DNA of 64,000 nt, taken from the NCBI RefSeq assembly GCF_014054525.1, contig NZ_CP059564.1:1684357-1748356 (forward strand). Reading direction: 5' to 3'. The notes below the pieces were generated by a model. That model had not been told where the DNA came from, made no database searches, and saw only the letters and a program-made list of their open reading frames with translations. Both the position numbers and the translations under genes were made by a program. Positions 29,375 to 38,648 of this stretch are shown here, piece after piece; within the stretch, counting starts at the first letter, position 1; each line of letters begins with the position of its first letter. The DNA comes from Alysiella filiformis (GTDB lineage Bacteria; Pseudomonadota; Gammaproteobacteria; Burkholderiales; Neisseriaceae).

Positions 29375-30118
29375 ATGTCCAACCAAAGATTGATTTACGG
29401 CTTTCACGCCATCAATGCCCGCTTGTGGCAAAATCCCCAATCCATTACCGAACTGTATGTTTTGGAAAACAAAAACGATGCGCGTACCCGAGAAGTGCTG
29501 GAAAAAGCCGCCAACGAAAACGTACGCGTGCATTTTGCCGACACCGACCGCCTGAACGCCATGGCAAAAGGCGCACGACATCAAGGCGTGGTCGGATTCA
29601 TCGATGCGTCCAAAAACCACGTTCATTTAGAAGATGTGCTTGAAAACCTACAAGAACCCCCATTTTTGCTGGTGTTGGACGGCATTACCGACCCCCACAA
29701 TTTGGGCGCATGTTTGCGGACAGCAGATGCCATGGGCGTGCATGCTGTGATTGCGCCGAAAGACAAAAGCGCGGGTTTGAACGCGACCGTCAGCAAAGTG
29801 GCATGTGGCGCAGCCGAAACCGTCCCATACATTACCGTAACCAACTTGGCGCGGACTTTGCGCGAATTAAAAGAATACGGCATTTGGGTGGTCGGCACCG
29901 ACATGGGTGGCGATGCCGATTTGTTCCACTATACCATTCCCCAATCGGTGGCATGGGTCATGGGCAACGAGGGCGAAGGCATGCGCCGTCTCACGCGCGA
30001 ACATTGCGATGCGCTGGTGTCCATTCCCATGTTTGGCACGGTGGAAAGCATGAACATATCCGTGTCGGCAGGCATGGTGTTGGCAGAAACGCGCCGCCAA
30101 CGCATTCAAGCTGCCTGA
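29375..30118 (+). CDS. rlmB: 23S rRNA (guanosine-2251-2'-O)-methyltransferase
   Basis: A SPOUT-family (TrmH/RlmB) enzyme methylating G2251 in the 23S P-loop. It has an N-terminal substrate-binding domain ([26 protein letters not shown]) and the knotted SAM domain with [43 protein letters not shown] and the C-terminal [20 protein letters not shown]. The start at 29375 is the usual one for this family; an in-frame ATG 12 bases earlier is also possible. The protein ends IQAA, with the stop in an uptake-sequence-like word. Confidence 0.95.
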   Translation: MSNQRLIYGFHAINARLWQNPQSITELYVLENKNDARTREVLEKAANENVRVHFADTDRLNAMAKGARHQGVVGFIDASKNHVHLEDVLENLQEPPFLLVLDGITDPHNLGACLRTADAMGVHAVIAPKDKSAGLNATVSKVACGAAETVPYITVTNLARTLRELKEYGIWVVGTDMGGDADLFHYTIPQSVAWVMGNEGEGMRRLTREHCDALVSIPMFGTVESMNISVSAGMVLAETRRQRIQAA

Positions 30119-30121
30119 AAC

Positions 30122-30187
30122 GTTGCCAAACGTGGCGTTGCGCCGCCACACCCACGCTTTGGGTGGGTGGCGCACCACATTGGCATT
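30122..30187. repeat. Hairpin repeat between convergent genes
   Basis: A long imperfect inverted repeat: TGCCAAACGTGG pairs with CCACATTGGCA, and inner GCGCCGCCACACCC pairs with GGGTGGGTGGCGC. It lies between rlmB and a leftward gene and overlaps the latter's final codons, so it may terminate both. Confidence 0.6.
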
Positions 30188-31023
30188 CAATAGACAAAAT
30201 CCCGTACCCCAAGCGGTTCGCGTCCCAGCAAAGCAGCAAAATCGCCACAATCCGCACACGAACCCTGTTGCAACAATTTCATGCTGCCTGCACTCACAAA
30301 ACCATTGCTCAACACATTCATCATCGGCAAAGTGGGCGCAATCAAAGCCATGGGAATGGGGATGATTTTCAAATGATTGGGTTTACCATGAACCACTTGG
30401 CGCAGAATTTGCAAATAATCCGCCAAAGTGTGTTGTGTTGCCCCCGTCATGTTCACAATGGTGCCGTGTGGAAGAGGGTGTTCAGCCATATTTGCCAAAC
30501 CTTCCGCCACATCAAACACATGCACAGGCTGAAAATCAAATTGACCGCCATTGGGCAATGCCCAAATCGGCATATTCGCCATTTTCAAAAAAGCCTCGCA
30601 ACTTTCGCCACCACGCCCAAACACAATGGACGGACGCCCCACATTCACAGTCAAACCGCTTGATAATAAAGCCACATCGCCACGCCCTTTGCTGCCCACA
30701 AACGGCACTTCATGCGCCGCGTCCGCGCCCAAAGCGGAAAGCTGCACCCAATGTTTCACGCCCACTTCACGCGCCCAAGCCGCCAATTTCACAGGCGTGT
30801 GATGATGAACGGTTTCCAAAACATCAGCGTGGCGCGACATCACGCCCACCGCATTCACAATCACATCTTGATTTTGCAAGACTTTTTTCGCTGACGTTTC
30901 ATTCAGATTCACAAAATCCACTTCCTGCCGCGTGGCAATGTGAACTTGATGACCGCGTTCGCGCAAAATGCGTGCGATTTGTTTTCCGATGAAACCGCGT
31001 CCGCCAAAAATCAAAATATTCAT
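30187..31023 (-). CDS. NAD(P)-binding atypical SDR (NDUFA9-like)
   Basis: A 278-residue Rossmann protein beginning MNILIFGGRGFIGKQIARIL, with the GGxGxxG nucleotide motif. The AVGVMSRHADVLETVHHHTPVKLAAWAREVGVKHWVQLSALGA region is typical of atypical SDRs related to NDUFA9 and NmrA proteins, which often lack full catalytic triads. The substrate is unknown. Its ATG overlaps the stop of the upstream membrane-protein gene (ATGA), so the two are translationally coupled. Confidence 0.82.
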   Translation of the reverse strand: MNILIFGGRGFIGKQIARILRERGHQVHIATRQEVDFVNLNETSAKKVLQNQDVIVNAVGVMSRHADVLETVHHHTPVKLAAWAREVGVKHWVQLSALGADAAHEVPFVGSKGRGDVALLSSGLTVNVGRPSIVFGRGGESCEAFLKMANMPIWALPNGGQFDFQPVHVFDVAEGLANMAEHPLPHGTIVNMTGATQHTLADYLQILRQVVHGKPNHLKIIPIPMALIAPTLPMMNVLSNGFVSAGSMKLLQQGSCADCGDFAALLGREPLGVRDFVY

Positions 31024-31436
31024 GGTGTTACACTCCGTTCAGTTTGTTCAGAAAGGCGGTCTTTTTTCGTTTCAGGCTGCCTGAAAGTCATTTTTTCTTT
31101 TTGCAAGGCATGAATTTGTTTGCGTACCAAATACGCCAGCACCAACAGCAGACTCACTCCACCAAAAATCGCCCAACGCAAGGAATACAAAACCGTTTGC
31201 CCCAAATCCTCCGCAAAACTTGGCACAAACAACAGCACGCACAGCAAAGGCAAAAACAGCGTCAGCCCCAAATACAGCCGTTGCCAGAACATCGCCGCGA
31301 CTTCTTTCACGCCATCGCGCTCGTCATCGCACAGGAAACCCAGCGTTTTTTTCAAAGGCACGCTCAATAATCCCCAGCAGACCAAGCTGATTGTCAAAGC
31401 AATGGTCATCATCACAAATAATTCAAAAACTTCCAT
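31020..31436 (-). CDS. Small membrane protein of unknown function
   Basis: A 138-residue protein with three predicted helices (ELFVMMTIALTISLVCWGLL, LYLGLTLFLPLLCVLLFV, AIFGGVSLLLVLAYLV) and a charged C-terminal tail. RQPE in the tail is coded by an uptake-sequence copy. The stop overlaps the next gene by four bases. I do not recognise a family. Confidence 0.72.
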   Translation of the reverse strand: MEVFELFVMMTIALTISLVCWGLLSVPLKKTLGFLCDDERDGVKEVAAMFWQRLYLGLTLFLPLLCVLLFVPSFAEDLGQTVLYSLRWAIFGGVSLLLVLAYLVRKQIHALQKEKMTFRQPETKKDRLSEQTERSVTP

Positions 31437-31463
31437 GATTAAACTCCTAACTATTTAAAAAAA

Positions 31464-32054
31464 TTAAAATTTAAAAAATAAAGGTGAAACAAAAACCGCT
31501 GATTGATGTTGAAAATAATCAGCTTTTTGCATTTCAGGCTGCCTGCGCTGATATTCACCAAGCTGCCATGCAGACAACGTGAGCAAGACGCAAAACAAAC
31601 TGGTTTTGATAAATAAACTGGGATTTTTTTCTTTTTGTACAACATGATAATTTGCCCAAGCAAAGCAGCCTGAAAATAGCCAAGCCAAATAACCCCAAGA
31701 AAATATTTCCAAAAACATCAAACTGCTCAATATCAAAATAATCGTGATTTCCGAGAAATAAAATCGCACAGTTCTCCCAGAATGCAATGCAGAACATGTG
31801 ATAAATAGGAAAATATTTGCATAAAATGGCAAACTGTATGGCAACAGAAAAAAGAACAGCAGCCCTGAAGAAACAAATTCCATGCCGATTTTGGGTTCGC
31901 TGTTACCTAATGCTGCGCTGGGCAGAAATAAAGATGCCAAATACAGTAGCAAAATCGGTAACAACAGTTTATTCATGCTAATAAGACGATGTGTGGCGGT
32001 TTTATAAGCAAAAATCCCAAAATACATCAAAATAATACAAAAAATAAACACCAT
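31464..32054 (-). CDS. Multi-pass membrane protein of unknown function
   Basis: A 196-residue, very hydrophobic protein with five or six predicted helices, Phe- and Leu-rich. It has no motif that I recognise. The composition is AT-rich compared with the neighbours, which partly reflects the hydrophobic codons. An alternative ATG at 31976 (MNKLLLPILLL) would remove the first helix; neither start has a strong ribosome site. Two uptake-type words are read in frame (RQPE and the start of a Cys/Phe stretch). Confidence 0.6.
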   Translation of the reverse strand: MVFIFCIILMYFGIFAYKTATHRLISMNKLLLPILLLYLASLFLPSAALGNSEPKIGMEFVSSGLLFFFLLPYSLPFYANIFLFITCSALHSGRTVRFYFSEITIILILSSLMFLEIFSWGYLAWLFSGCFAWANYHVVQKEKNPSLFIKTSLFCVLLTLSAWQLGEYQRRQPEMQKADYFQHQSAVFVSPLFFKF

Positions 32055-32075
32055 AATTGGCTTTCAAAATTGGAT

Positions 32076-32483
32076 TTATTTTTTGCGCTGATGATACGGC
32101 ACATTGCACATGCCATTTTCGCATTTCGGTTTGCCAATCAACCAAGTGGGAAAACGGTTGCGGTTGCGCGCAAAAATCGGGTAAAACCAATCGGCTAGCT
32201 GTTTGGCAATCGGCAAATGCGTGATTTTGACGATTGTCCAGTCGTCCAAACCGCGATGCACCAAACGCACGGCTGGCATACCGCGCAAAATTTGCCCATC
32301 GGCATCAATGGCGTGCAAATAAGTCAATGAATCTTCAACAGAAATACCGTGTTTTGCCAACACATCTTCATTGCCTTGAATGGGAATGGTCAAATATTCG
32401 TGGGCGCGGCGGCTTTCGTTGAGCAACGCCATTTCACGCGCACACAGGGGGCATTGGGCATCGTAGAAAATTTGGTGTTTCAT
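32076..32483 (-). CDS. DCC-family (DUF393) thiol-oxidoreductase-like protein
   Basis: A 135-residue thioredoxin-fold-type protein of the DCC family, named after the conserved D..CPLC motif: FYDAQCPLCAREM with Cys11 and Cys14. MPAVRLVH is the second family motif. The C-terminus adds CENGMCN. The reaction is not established for the family. A paralogue is immediately upstream on the same strand. Confidence 0.85.
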   Translation of the reverse strand: MKHQIFYDAQCPLCAREMALLNESRRAHEYLTIPIQGNEDVLAKHGISVEDSLTYLHAIDADGQILRGMPAVRLVHRGLDDWTIVKITHLPIAKQLADWFYPIFARNRNRFPTWLIGKPKCENGMCNVPYHQRKK

Positions 32484-32523
32484 ATTTCAATTCCTTGTTT
32501 TATGATGATAAATTTGATTTTTT

Positions 32524-32558
32524 ATTGCCGTCCGCTAGGACTTCAGGCAGCCTGAAAA
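32524..32558 (+). repeat. Repeat ATTGCCGTCCGCTAGGAC fused to an uptake-sequence copy
   Basis: The same 18-base word followed by an uptake-sequence copy occurs at 38649 and 39104. This copy lies between the two DCC genes. Confidence 0.7.
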
Positions 32559-32561
32559 AAA

Positions 32562-32948
32562 TCATTTTTTGTAACACGTTCCGCTTTCGCAATGGGGTTT
32601 GCGTAACAGCCAACGTGGGATTTTGTAACGATTTCGCGCAATCTTGGGATAAGCCCAATCGCACAATGGACGCAAAATCGGCAATCTTGACCAGCGTACC
32701 CACGCCAAAGTTTCGCTGTAAATCAAACGCAAAGCTGGCATACCGTTCAATACCGTGCCATCGTTGCGAATCGCGTACAAATCGCGCATGGCTTGTTGTG
32801 GTGTAATGCCATGTTGCAAAAGCCAATTTTCATTGCCTTGCACGCTCAATGGCTGAACGTGGTCGGCATTCGCACCTTGCATACGCAAATTCACGGCACG
32901 CACACAAAGCGGACATTCGGCATCGTAAAAAAATTGGTGGGGTTTCAT
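32562..32948 (-). CDS. DCC-family (DUF393) thiol-oxidoreductase-like protein, second copy
   Basis: A 128-residue paralogue of the previous protein with FYDAECPLCVRAV and MPALRLIY; the C-terminal CESGTC also parallels CENGMC. The start at 32948 follows AAGGATAAACCC. The two genes share order and orientation and probably arose by tandem duplication followed by strong divergence. Confidence 0.85.
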   Translation of the reverse strand: MKPHQFFYDAECPLCVRAVNLRMQGANADHVQPLSVQGNENWLLQHGITPQQAMRDLYAIRNDGTVLNGMPALRLIYSETLAWVRWSRLPILRPLCDWAYPKIARNRYKIPRWLLRKPHCESGTCYKK

Positions 32949-33094
32949 GGGTTTATCCTTAAATTGCATTTTCAGGCAGCCTGAAGACATCATTGTGAAA
33001 TCTTTTGATTTGAATCAAAAAATTGGCTTGGAAGGCAAGGTTAATTATTCTAAAATCAGCATTTTAACCAATCAAACAAATGGAGTAGGGTTTC

Positions 33095-33874
33095 ATGAAA
33101 AAGTCATGGTTTGCGATTTTAACAGCTTGTTTTTTAATGGCTTGTGGCGAATCCGCACCGCAGCAAAGCACCGCCGCCGCGTCCAGTCCCAGCGACAACA
33201 AGCCCGTTTATCGCGTGTACAGTGAACAAAATTACGTTCCCTTCATCATGCACGCCATGGGACAAGAACCCAGTGGCTTTGAATACGACTTGTTGCAAGC
33301 CATTGGCGCAAAACAGGGCGTGAAATTCACATACACCGCCCACGTTTGGGAAGATTTGTTCGCCTCGCTCAATCGCAACGATTCGGACATCATCAGCGCA
33401 GGTTTGACCGTTACCGAAGAGCGGAAAAAAGACATGGATTTTACCGACCCACATTTGGAAAGCAGCCCTGTTATTTTAACCAAAAACAAACAAATTCAAT
33501 CATTTGCTGATATAGCAGGGAAAAAAGTTTCCATTCAAAGCGGTACCACACACCAGCAATTGGTAGAACAATTCCAAAAAGGCAATGGCAACATCATCAA
33601 ACGCGACACCGCGTGGCTGATTGTGAACGAAGTGATGAAAAACGAAACCGATGCCGCCATGTTGGATTCTGCTGTGGCGCAATATTATGTGAAACAATAT
33701 CCCAATGAAAATCTCATCGTGGTTGCCGATAAAAGCATTGCCAAAGAGCCTTTGGCGTTTGCGCTGAAAAAAGGCAATCAGGCATTGAAAGAGCAGCTCA
33801 ATCAGGGTTTGGCGAAAATCAAAGCCGATGGCACTTACGATAAAATTCAGCAAAAATGGTTTGGTAAACAATAA
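33095..33874 (+). CDS. Amino-acid ABC transporter substrate-binding lipoprotein, second orphan
   Basis: A 259-residue SBP_bac_3 lipoprotein. The signal ends LMAC with GESAPQQ following, and the domain contains YVPFIM, GFEYDLLQAIGAKQGV, AGLTVTEERKKDMDF and a C-terminal DGTYDKIQQKWFGK. The layout matches the gene at 317, and the shared end motif suggests paralogy. GGAGTAGGGTTTC precedes the ATG. No permease or ATPase is adjacent. An uptake-sequence inverted pair follows. Confidence 0.9.
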   Translation: MKKSWFAILTACFLMACGESAPQQSTAAASSPSDNKPVYRVYSEQNYVPFIMHAMGQEPSGFEYDLLQAIGAKQGVKFTYTAHVWEDLFASLNRNDSDIISAGLTVTEERKKDMDFTDPHLESSPVILTKNKQIQSFADIAGKKVSIQSGTTHQQLVEQFQKGNGNIIKRDTAWLIVNEVMKNETDAAMLDSAVAQYYVKQYPNENLIVVADKSIAKEPLAFALKKGNQALKEQLNQGLAKIKADGTYDKIQQKWFGKQ

Positions 33875-33891
33875 TTAAGCTGATTTTCCGA

Positions 33892-33924
33892 TTCAGGCAG
33901 CCCGTTTTCAGGCTGCCTGAAAAC
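33892..33924. terminator. Bidirectional uptake-sequence terminator
   Basis: Arms TTCAGGCAGCC and GGCTGCCTGAA between convergent genes ending at 33874 and 33927. Confidence 0.75.
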
Positions 33925-33926
33925 GT

Positions 33927-34409
33927 TTACATGGGTTTCAGAACCATCAGAAAAAACACCGCAAACATCGCACAAAATGCAGGATAACCCAGCCATTCCC
34001 AAGCCATTTGATAACGCTTGTATTCAGGCGGTAGCGCATTTTCCCCTTTCGCATAAGCAGCTTGTGCCATTTTCGCCATTTTGATTTGCAGCCAAACCAC
34101 AGGCAACCAACACACACCAGCCAGCGCATACAAAGCCAAAGTCCATTTAACCCACAGCCACGCGCCGTCCCAAGTAAAGGGCATACCCAACTGATTTAAA
34201 AGCCACAATCCCGACAAAGGCTGAAAAATCACCGCAGGCGTGGTAAACCACCAATCCGCTTTCATCACCCATTTGGCAACCACCGCTTGCGCCGCCACCG
34301 AGCCACTTCGGTTTGCCCAAAACAGGTAAAATGCCGTGCCAAAGCCCGTTCCCACCATCAAAACCGATGAAATGATGTGCAAGGTTTTGACGATTAAGTA
34401 AGTATTCAT
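33927..34409 (-). CDS. DUF2269 family membrane protein
   Basis: A 160-residue inner-membrane protein with four helices. KTLHIISSVLMVGTGFGTAFYLFWANRSG and the GLWLL...WTLALYALAGVCWLPVVWLQ pattern are typical of DUF2269. The start at 34409 follows AGGAGTTAAAAAA and overlaps the upstream DoxX-like stop (ATGA), so the two are coupled. The function is unknown. Confidence 0.8.
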   Translation of the reverse strand: MNTYLIVKTLHIISSVLMVGTGFGTAFYLFWANRSGSVAAQAVVAKWVMKADWWFTTPAVIFQPLSGLWLLNQLGMPFTWDGAWLWVKWTLALYALAGVCWLPVVWLQIKMAKMAQAAYAKGENALPPEYKRYQMAWEWLGYPAFCAMFAVFFLMVLKPM

Positions 34410-34777
34410 TTTTTTAACTCCTGTTTTTTCTGTTGAAACAGAAAGAATAAAATTGCCAAAATCGGCATATTTTTGATTAAAGGTGCAAATGGGTGCAACC
34501 ACATTTCAGGCAGCCTGAACGCAATAATCACGCTGTACGCCAACACGGTTGCAAATTGAAACAAGTAAAACACAGGTTTGTTTTTTAATTGGGTCAAATA
34601 AGCGATTGCCAAAGCCACGTCCAAACACGATGAAAAATAAAACACGCTTTTTTGCCAATCAGGTGGAATGCCCACTTGTGCCAATAAATGCAATGACCAT
34701 TCAGGTGCAAAAAGAATGGGTTGAATGCCGCTCCACAACCACAAAAAAGCCAATGAATAAGTCAAATACGTTTTCAT
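34406..34777 (-). CDS. DoxX-like membrane protein
   Basis: A 123-residue protein with four predicted helices in the DoxX_2/DoxX-like pattern (LAFLWLWSGIQPILFAPEWSLHLLAQVGIPPDWQ). DoxX-type proteins are linked to respiratory and redox functions in some bacteria, but this branch is uncharacterised. It is the first gene of a two-gene unit. A palindrome (34791-34812) lies 14 bases upstream of its ATG. Confidence 0.78.
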   Translation of the reverse strand: MKTYLTYSLAFLWLWSGIQPILFAPEWSLHLLAQVGIPPDWQKSVFYFSSCLDVALAIAYLTQLKNKPVFYLFQFATVLAYSVIIAFRLPEMWLHPFAPLIKNMPILAILFFLFQQKKQELKK

Positions 34778-34790
34778 TTTAAATTACCAA

Positions 34791-34812
34791 AATTTCTGTC
34801 AAAACAGAAATT
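34791..34812. promoter_or_regulatory. Palindromic operator candidate before the DoxX-like gene
   Basis: Arms AATTTCTG and CAGAAATT around TCAAAA. A near copy (19 of 22 positions) is at 35510-35531, upstream of the GbsR-like regulator gene. Confidence 0.6.
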
Positions 34813-34832
34813 AAAAGTCAAAAAAATTTTCC

Positions 34833-34916
34833 GATGATGTGGGGTGCAACTTGTTGCACCGTATGCCTAAATTACTGTTTTATTTTGAAAGATAATAAAT
34901 TGCACCCCACATCATC
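34833..34916. repeat. Compound hairpin between the regulator and DoxX-like genes
   Basis: Outer arms of 17 bases (GATGATGTGGGGTGCAA at 34833-34849; its mirror at 34900-34916) flank an inner hairpin GGTGCAAC-TT-GTTGCACC (34843-34860). It overlaps the end of the regulator gene by two bases and could terminate that transcript. Confidence 0.65.
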
Positions 34917-35433
34917 AACGCAACAACTTCTGAATACTCGCGCCCAATTTCAATACTTTTGCCATGGTTGCGGTGGAAAGTTTCAGCATTTCGTTTGTCC
35001 AACTGGTTAAAGTGGCAATAAATTCATGGGTTTGGGAAATGCGTTTTTTCACGGCATCGTTTTCGTTGGCAAATTCGGGTTCTTGCATAAGCTGGTGCAG
35101 AAATTGCAAAGTGGGTTCAATTTCACGGCGTTGGCGGTGTTCCACGATAATGCGGAACATTGTCCACACATCGTCATAAGTGGTAAAATAATCGCGCCTG
35201 TCGCCCAAAATGTGTGTGATTTGAACCAGTTGCAAATTTTGCAATTCTTTCAGGCTGGTGGAAACATTGGAACGTGCCACGCCCAAAGTTTCGCAAATTT
35301 CATCGGCATTCATGGGTTTGCCCAAAATGTAGAGCAGTGCGTGAATTTGGGAAACGGTGCGGTTTACGCCCCATTTTGTGCCCATTTCGCCCCAATGCAG
35401 CACGAATTTTTCGGTAGTGGGATTGAGTTTCAC
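34915..35433 (-). CDS. GbsR/MarR-type transcriptional regulator
   Basis: A 172-residue winged-helix regulator of the COG1510 (GbsR) group. MGTKWGVNRTVSQIHALLYILGKPMNADEICETLGVARSNVSTSLKELQNLQLV is the family's HTH, followed by a DRRDYF wing and a C-terminal helical dimerisation region. It lies upstream of, and in the same direction as, the DoxX-like/DUF2269 pair, and matching palindromes precede both units, so it probably represses both. The effector is unknown. Confidence 0.88.
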   Translation of the reverse strand: MKLNPTTEKFVLHWGEMGTKWGVNRTVSQIHALLYILGKPMNADEICETLGVARSNVSTSLKELQNLQLVQITHILGDRRDYFTTYDDVWTMFRIIVEHRQRREIEPTLQFLHQLMQEPEFANENDAVKKRISQTHEFIATLTSWTNEMLKLSTATMAKVLKLGASIQKLLR

Positions 35434-35509
35434 GGTGTGTCCTTAATTATGATGATTGCGTTTCAGGCAGCCTGAAACGGTTGATGAATGCAGTTTACGT
35501 CATTTTCTT

Positions 35510-35531
35510 TATTTCTGTCAAGACTGAAATT
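35510..35531. promoter_or_regulatory. Second copy of the GbsR-type palindrome
   Basis: ATTTCTGTCAAGACTGAAAT core, about 77 bases upstream of the regulator start and 72 bases upstream of ubiB on the other strand, so it could influence either. Confidence 0.5.
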
Positions 35532-35603
35532 TGAGAAAGCGAAATTTCAGGCAGCAAAATCCTTTATAATGGCAGCACGCCCACAAATTTGAGTTGAAAA
35601 AAA

Positions 35604-37115
35604 ATGAAATGGTTTTCGCGCTTTACCACCATAAGCAAAACGTTTTACCGCTATGGTTTGGCAGACATCATCGTGCCGTATGTGCATTTTGCTTGGTTGC
35701 GCCGCGTGTTGCAGGCATTGCCCAAATCGCAAATCGCGCTGACGCAACCTTTGCCTGTGCGTTTGCGTTTGGCTTTGGAAAGTTTGGGTCCAATTTTTGT
35801 GAAATTGGGGCAGGTGCTTTCCACGCGCCCCGATTTGTTGCCGCCCGAATACGCGCGTGAATTGGCGAATTTGCAAGACAAAGTGCCGCCTTTTGACGCG
35901 GATTTGTCGCGCCAGCAAATTGAACGCGCTTTGGGCAAGCCCATTCATGAGCTTTATGCCGAATTTGAAACGCAGCCGATTGCCAGCGCGTCCATTGCCC
36001 AAGTGCATAAGGCGCGGCTGTTTTCGGGCGAGGAAGTGGCGGTCAAAGTGTTGCGCCCCAATTTGGATAAAGTGATTGAGCAAGATTTGGCATTGATGAA
36101 ATTTGGCGCAATATGGCTTGAACGCCTGTTTGCAGACGGCAAACGCCTGAAACCGCGCGAAGTGGTTGCCGAATTTGACAAATATTTGCACGATGAATTG
36201 GATTTGATGCGCGAAGCCGCCAATGCCAGCCAGTTGGGTCGCCAGTTTGCCAATCACAAAATGCTGATTGTGCCGCAGGTTTATTTTGACTATTGCAGTC
36301 GCGAAGTGCTGACCATTCAATGGATGAACGGCATACCCATTTCCGATACAGGCAGGCTGAAAGCAAGCGGCATAGACCTGAAACAGTTGGCGCGTTATGG
36401 CGTGGAAATTTTCTTTACCCAAGTGTTTAAAAACGGTTTTTTTCACGCCGATATGCACCCTGGTAACATTTTGGTTGCGCCAGACGGACGCTACATCGCG
36501 CTGGATTTTGGCATTGTTGGCAGCCTGACCGATTACGACAAACGCTATTTGGCGATTAACTTTTTGGCGTTTTTCAACCGCGACTACCATCGCGTTGCCA
36601 CCGCCCACATTGAAAGCGGCTGGGTGCCACCCGATACCCGCGCCGAAGATTTGGAGGCGGCGGTTCGCGCCGTGTGTGAACCGATTTTCAACAAACCTTT
36701 GGCGGAAATTTCCTTTGGTTTGGTGCTGATGCGCCTGTTTGAAACCAGCCGCCGTTTTAATGTGGAAATTCAACCGCAGTTGGTTTTGTTGCAAAAAACG
36801 TTACTGAATATTGAAGGACTGGGGCGACAACTTGACCCCGATTTGGATTTGTGGGTAACGGCACGCCCATTTTTGGTTAAGTGGATGGACACGCAAATCG
36901 GTTTACGCGCCTTGCTCAATAATCTGAAAGATGAAGCCCCAGATTGGGCAGACATTTTGCCCAGCTTACCACGAAAAATCAACGCTTTGGTAGATGAAAA
37001 CAAACAGCAAGAAATGCGCGATGCCTACATTCATTTGATTGAAAGCCAACGCAAGCAAAATTTTTGGCTGTCGGCGATTGCGGTGGTTTTATTGTTGATT
37101 TTTTTGTTTAAATGA
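35604..37115 (+). CDS. ubiB: Ubiquinone biosynthesis protein UbiB
   Basis: A 503-residue atypical-kinase (ABC1/ADCK) family member required for ubiquinone synthesis, probably as an ATPase that handles lipid intermediates at the inner membrane. The KxGQ motif is in [16 protein letters not shown], followed by SIAQVHKA with the Ala-rich nucleotide loop, [17 protein letters not shown] and the LDFGIVG metal site. Two hydrophobic stretches at the C-terminus ([15 protein letters not shown]) anchor it. The length is close to the usual 500-545. No other ubi genes are nearby. Confidence 0.95.
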   Translation: MKWFSRFTTISKTFYRYGLADIIVPYVHFAWLRRVLQALPKSQIALTQPLPVRLRLALESLGPIFVKLGQVLSTRPDLLPPEYARELANLQDKVPPFDADLSRQQIERALGKPIHELYAEFETQPIASASIAQVHKARLFSGEEVAVKVLRPNLDKVIEQDLALMKFGAIWLERLFADGKRLKPREVVAEFDKYLHDELDLMREAANASQLGRQFANHKMLIVPQVYFDYCSREVLTIQWMNGIPISDTGRLKASGIDLKQLARYGVEIFFTQVFKNGFFHADMHPGNILVAPDGRYIALDFGIVGSLTDYDKRYLAINFLAFFNRDYHRVATAHIESGWVPPDTRAEDLEAAVRAVCEPIFNKPLAEISFGLVLMRLFETSRRFNVEIQPQLVLLQKTLLNIEGLGRQLDPDLDLWVTARPFLVKWMDTQIGLRALLNNLKDEAPDWADILPSLPRKINALVDENKQQEMRDAYIHLIESQRKQNFWLSAIAVVLLLIFLFK

Positions 37116-37147
37116 TTTTTCAGGCAGCCTGAAAGAAAGACAACATC

Positions 37148-38623
37148 ATGATTTCCAAAAAAGAATATTTAGAACTCGCCCACGCGGGCTACAACCGCAT
37201 TCCCCTTGTGCAAGAAGTGCTGGCGGATTTGGATACGCCACTTTCCATTTATTTAAAACTGGCAAATCAACCATTTAGCTATTTGCTGGAATCGGTGGTG
37301 GGTGGCGAGCGTTTTGGTCGCTATTCATTTATCGGTTTGCCGTGCCACACTTATTTGAAAGTGTCGGGCGAAGCCACCGAAGTGTATCAAAATCATCAGC
37401 TTACCCAAACGCACACAGGCAATCCGCTCCCCTTTATTGAGCAATTTCACGCGCAATTCAACACGCCTGAAATCCCCAAATTGCCGCGTTTCACAGGCGG
37501 TTTGGTGGGCTATTTTGGCTATGAAACGATTTATTATTTTGAACACATCAAACATCGCCTGAAAAATCCACCCAAAAATAACCCTTTGAATACGCCTGAT
37601 ATTTTGCTGATGTTGTCGCAAGAACTGGCGGTGATTGACAATTTGTCGGGCAAAATTTATTTGATTGTTTATGCCGACCCTGCCAATCCGCAAGGCTATG
37701 AATTGGCACAAGAAAAATTGGCAAACTTGCGCGACAAATTGCGTCAAAGCGTTGAAATTCCATTGAGTTTGGGCAGCGAAACCACGCAGCCTGAACACAG
37801 CACAGGCGAAACCGCATTCAAGTCGTACGTTCGCCAAATTCGTGAATACATTTTGAATGGCGATTGCATGCAGGTTGTGCCAGCGCAGGGCATGAAATTG
37901 CCTTTTAAAGACAATCCATTGCATTTGTATCGTGCGTTGCGAACGCTCAATCCGTCTCCATATTTGTTTTATTATGATTTTGGCGATTTTCACATTGTGG
38001 GTTCATCGCCTGAAATTTTGGTGCGCCGTGAACGCGATAAGGTGGTGGTGCGCCCAATTGCTGGCACACGTTTGCGCGGCGCAACGCCCGAACAAGATGC
38101 TGAAAATGCACGCGATTTGCTCAATGACCCCAAAGAAATTGCCGAACACACCATGTTGATTGATTTGGGGCGCAACGATGTGGGGCGCATTAGTGAGATT
38201 GGCTCGGTGGTGGTTACCGACAAAATGGTCATTGAGAAATATTCGCATGTCATGCACATCGTGTCCAATGTGGAAGGCAGCCTGAAACAGGGTGTGAGCA
38301 ATATGGACATTTTGGCGGCAACTTTTCCTGCTGGCACGCTGTCGGGTGCGCCCAAAGTGCGCGCTTTGGAAATTATTGAAGAGCTGGAAACGGAAAAACG
38401 CAATATTTTCGGTGGCGCGGTGGGCGTGTGGGGCTTTAATCAGGACATGGATTTGGCGATTGCGATTCGCACGGCAATCATTCAAGATGATGTTTTGTAT
38501 GTGAAAAGCGGTGCTGGCATTGTTGCGGATAGCGTGGAAGAAAGCGAGTGGCAGGAAACACAAAACAAAGCCCGAGCCGTTTTACGCGCCGCGCAAATGG
38601 TGCAGGAAGGTTTGGACAGTTAA
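37148..38623 (+). CDS. trpE: Anthranilate synthase component I
   Basis: It converts chorismate and ammonia (or glutamine with TrpG) to anthranilate. The 491-residue chain has the N-terminal regulatory domain with a Trp-binding [16 protein letters not shown] and the chorismate-binding domain with [49 protein letters not shown] and [14 protein letters not shown]. It lies 32 bases after ubiB, across an uptake-sequence copy. No trpG/D or leader peptide is adjacent. An in-frame uptake sequence sits at 38275-38286 (GSLK). Confidence 0.96.
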   Translation: MISKKEYLELAHAGYNRIPLVQEVLADLDTPLSIYLKLANQPFSYLLESVVGGERFGRYSFIGLPCHTYLKVSGEATEVYQNHQLTQTHTGNPLPFIEQFHAQFNTPEIPKLPRFTGGLVGYFGYETIYYFEHIKHRLKNPPKNNPLNTPDILLMLSQELAVIDNLSGKIYLIVYADPANPQGYELAQEKLANLRDKLRQSVEIPLSLGSETTQPEHSTGETAFKSYVRQIREYILNGDCMQVVPAQGMKLPFKDNPLHLYRALRTLNPSPYLFYYDFGDFHIVGSSPEILVRRERDKVVVRPIAGTRLRGATPEQDAENARDLLNDPKEIAEHTMLIDLGRNDVGRISEIGSVVVTDKMVIEKYSHVMHIVSNVEGSLKQGVSNMDILAATFPAGTLSGAPKVRALEIIEELETEKRNIFGGAVGVWGFNQDMDLAIAIRTAIIQDDVLYVKSGAGIVADSVEESEWQETQNKARAVLRAAQMVQEGLDS

Positions 38624-38648
38624 TGTTTTTGTGATATTTGTGAATGGC

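Noticed and set aside
29710-30663. A 317-residue open frame across rlmB and the following leftward gene
   Set aside because: It overlaps two recognisable genes and its composition (His, Arg, Cys, Gln) is that of a shadow frame.
35547-36794. A 415-residue open frame antisense to ubiB
   Set aside because: It lies fully opposite a well-conserved ubiB frame, is rich in His, Gln and Phe as complements of GC-skewed codons are, and has no family motif.
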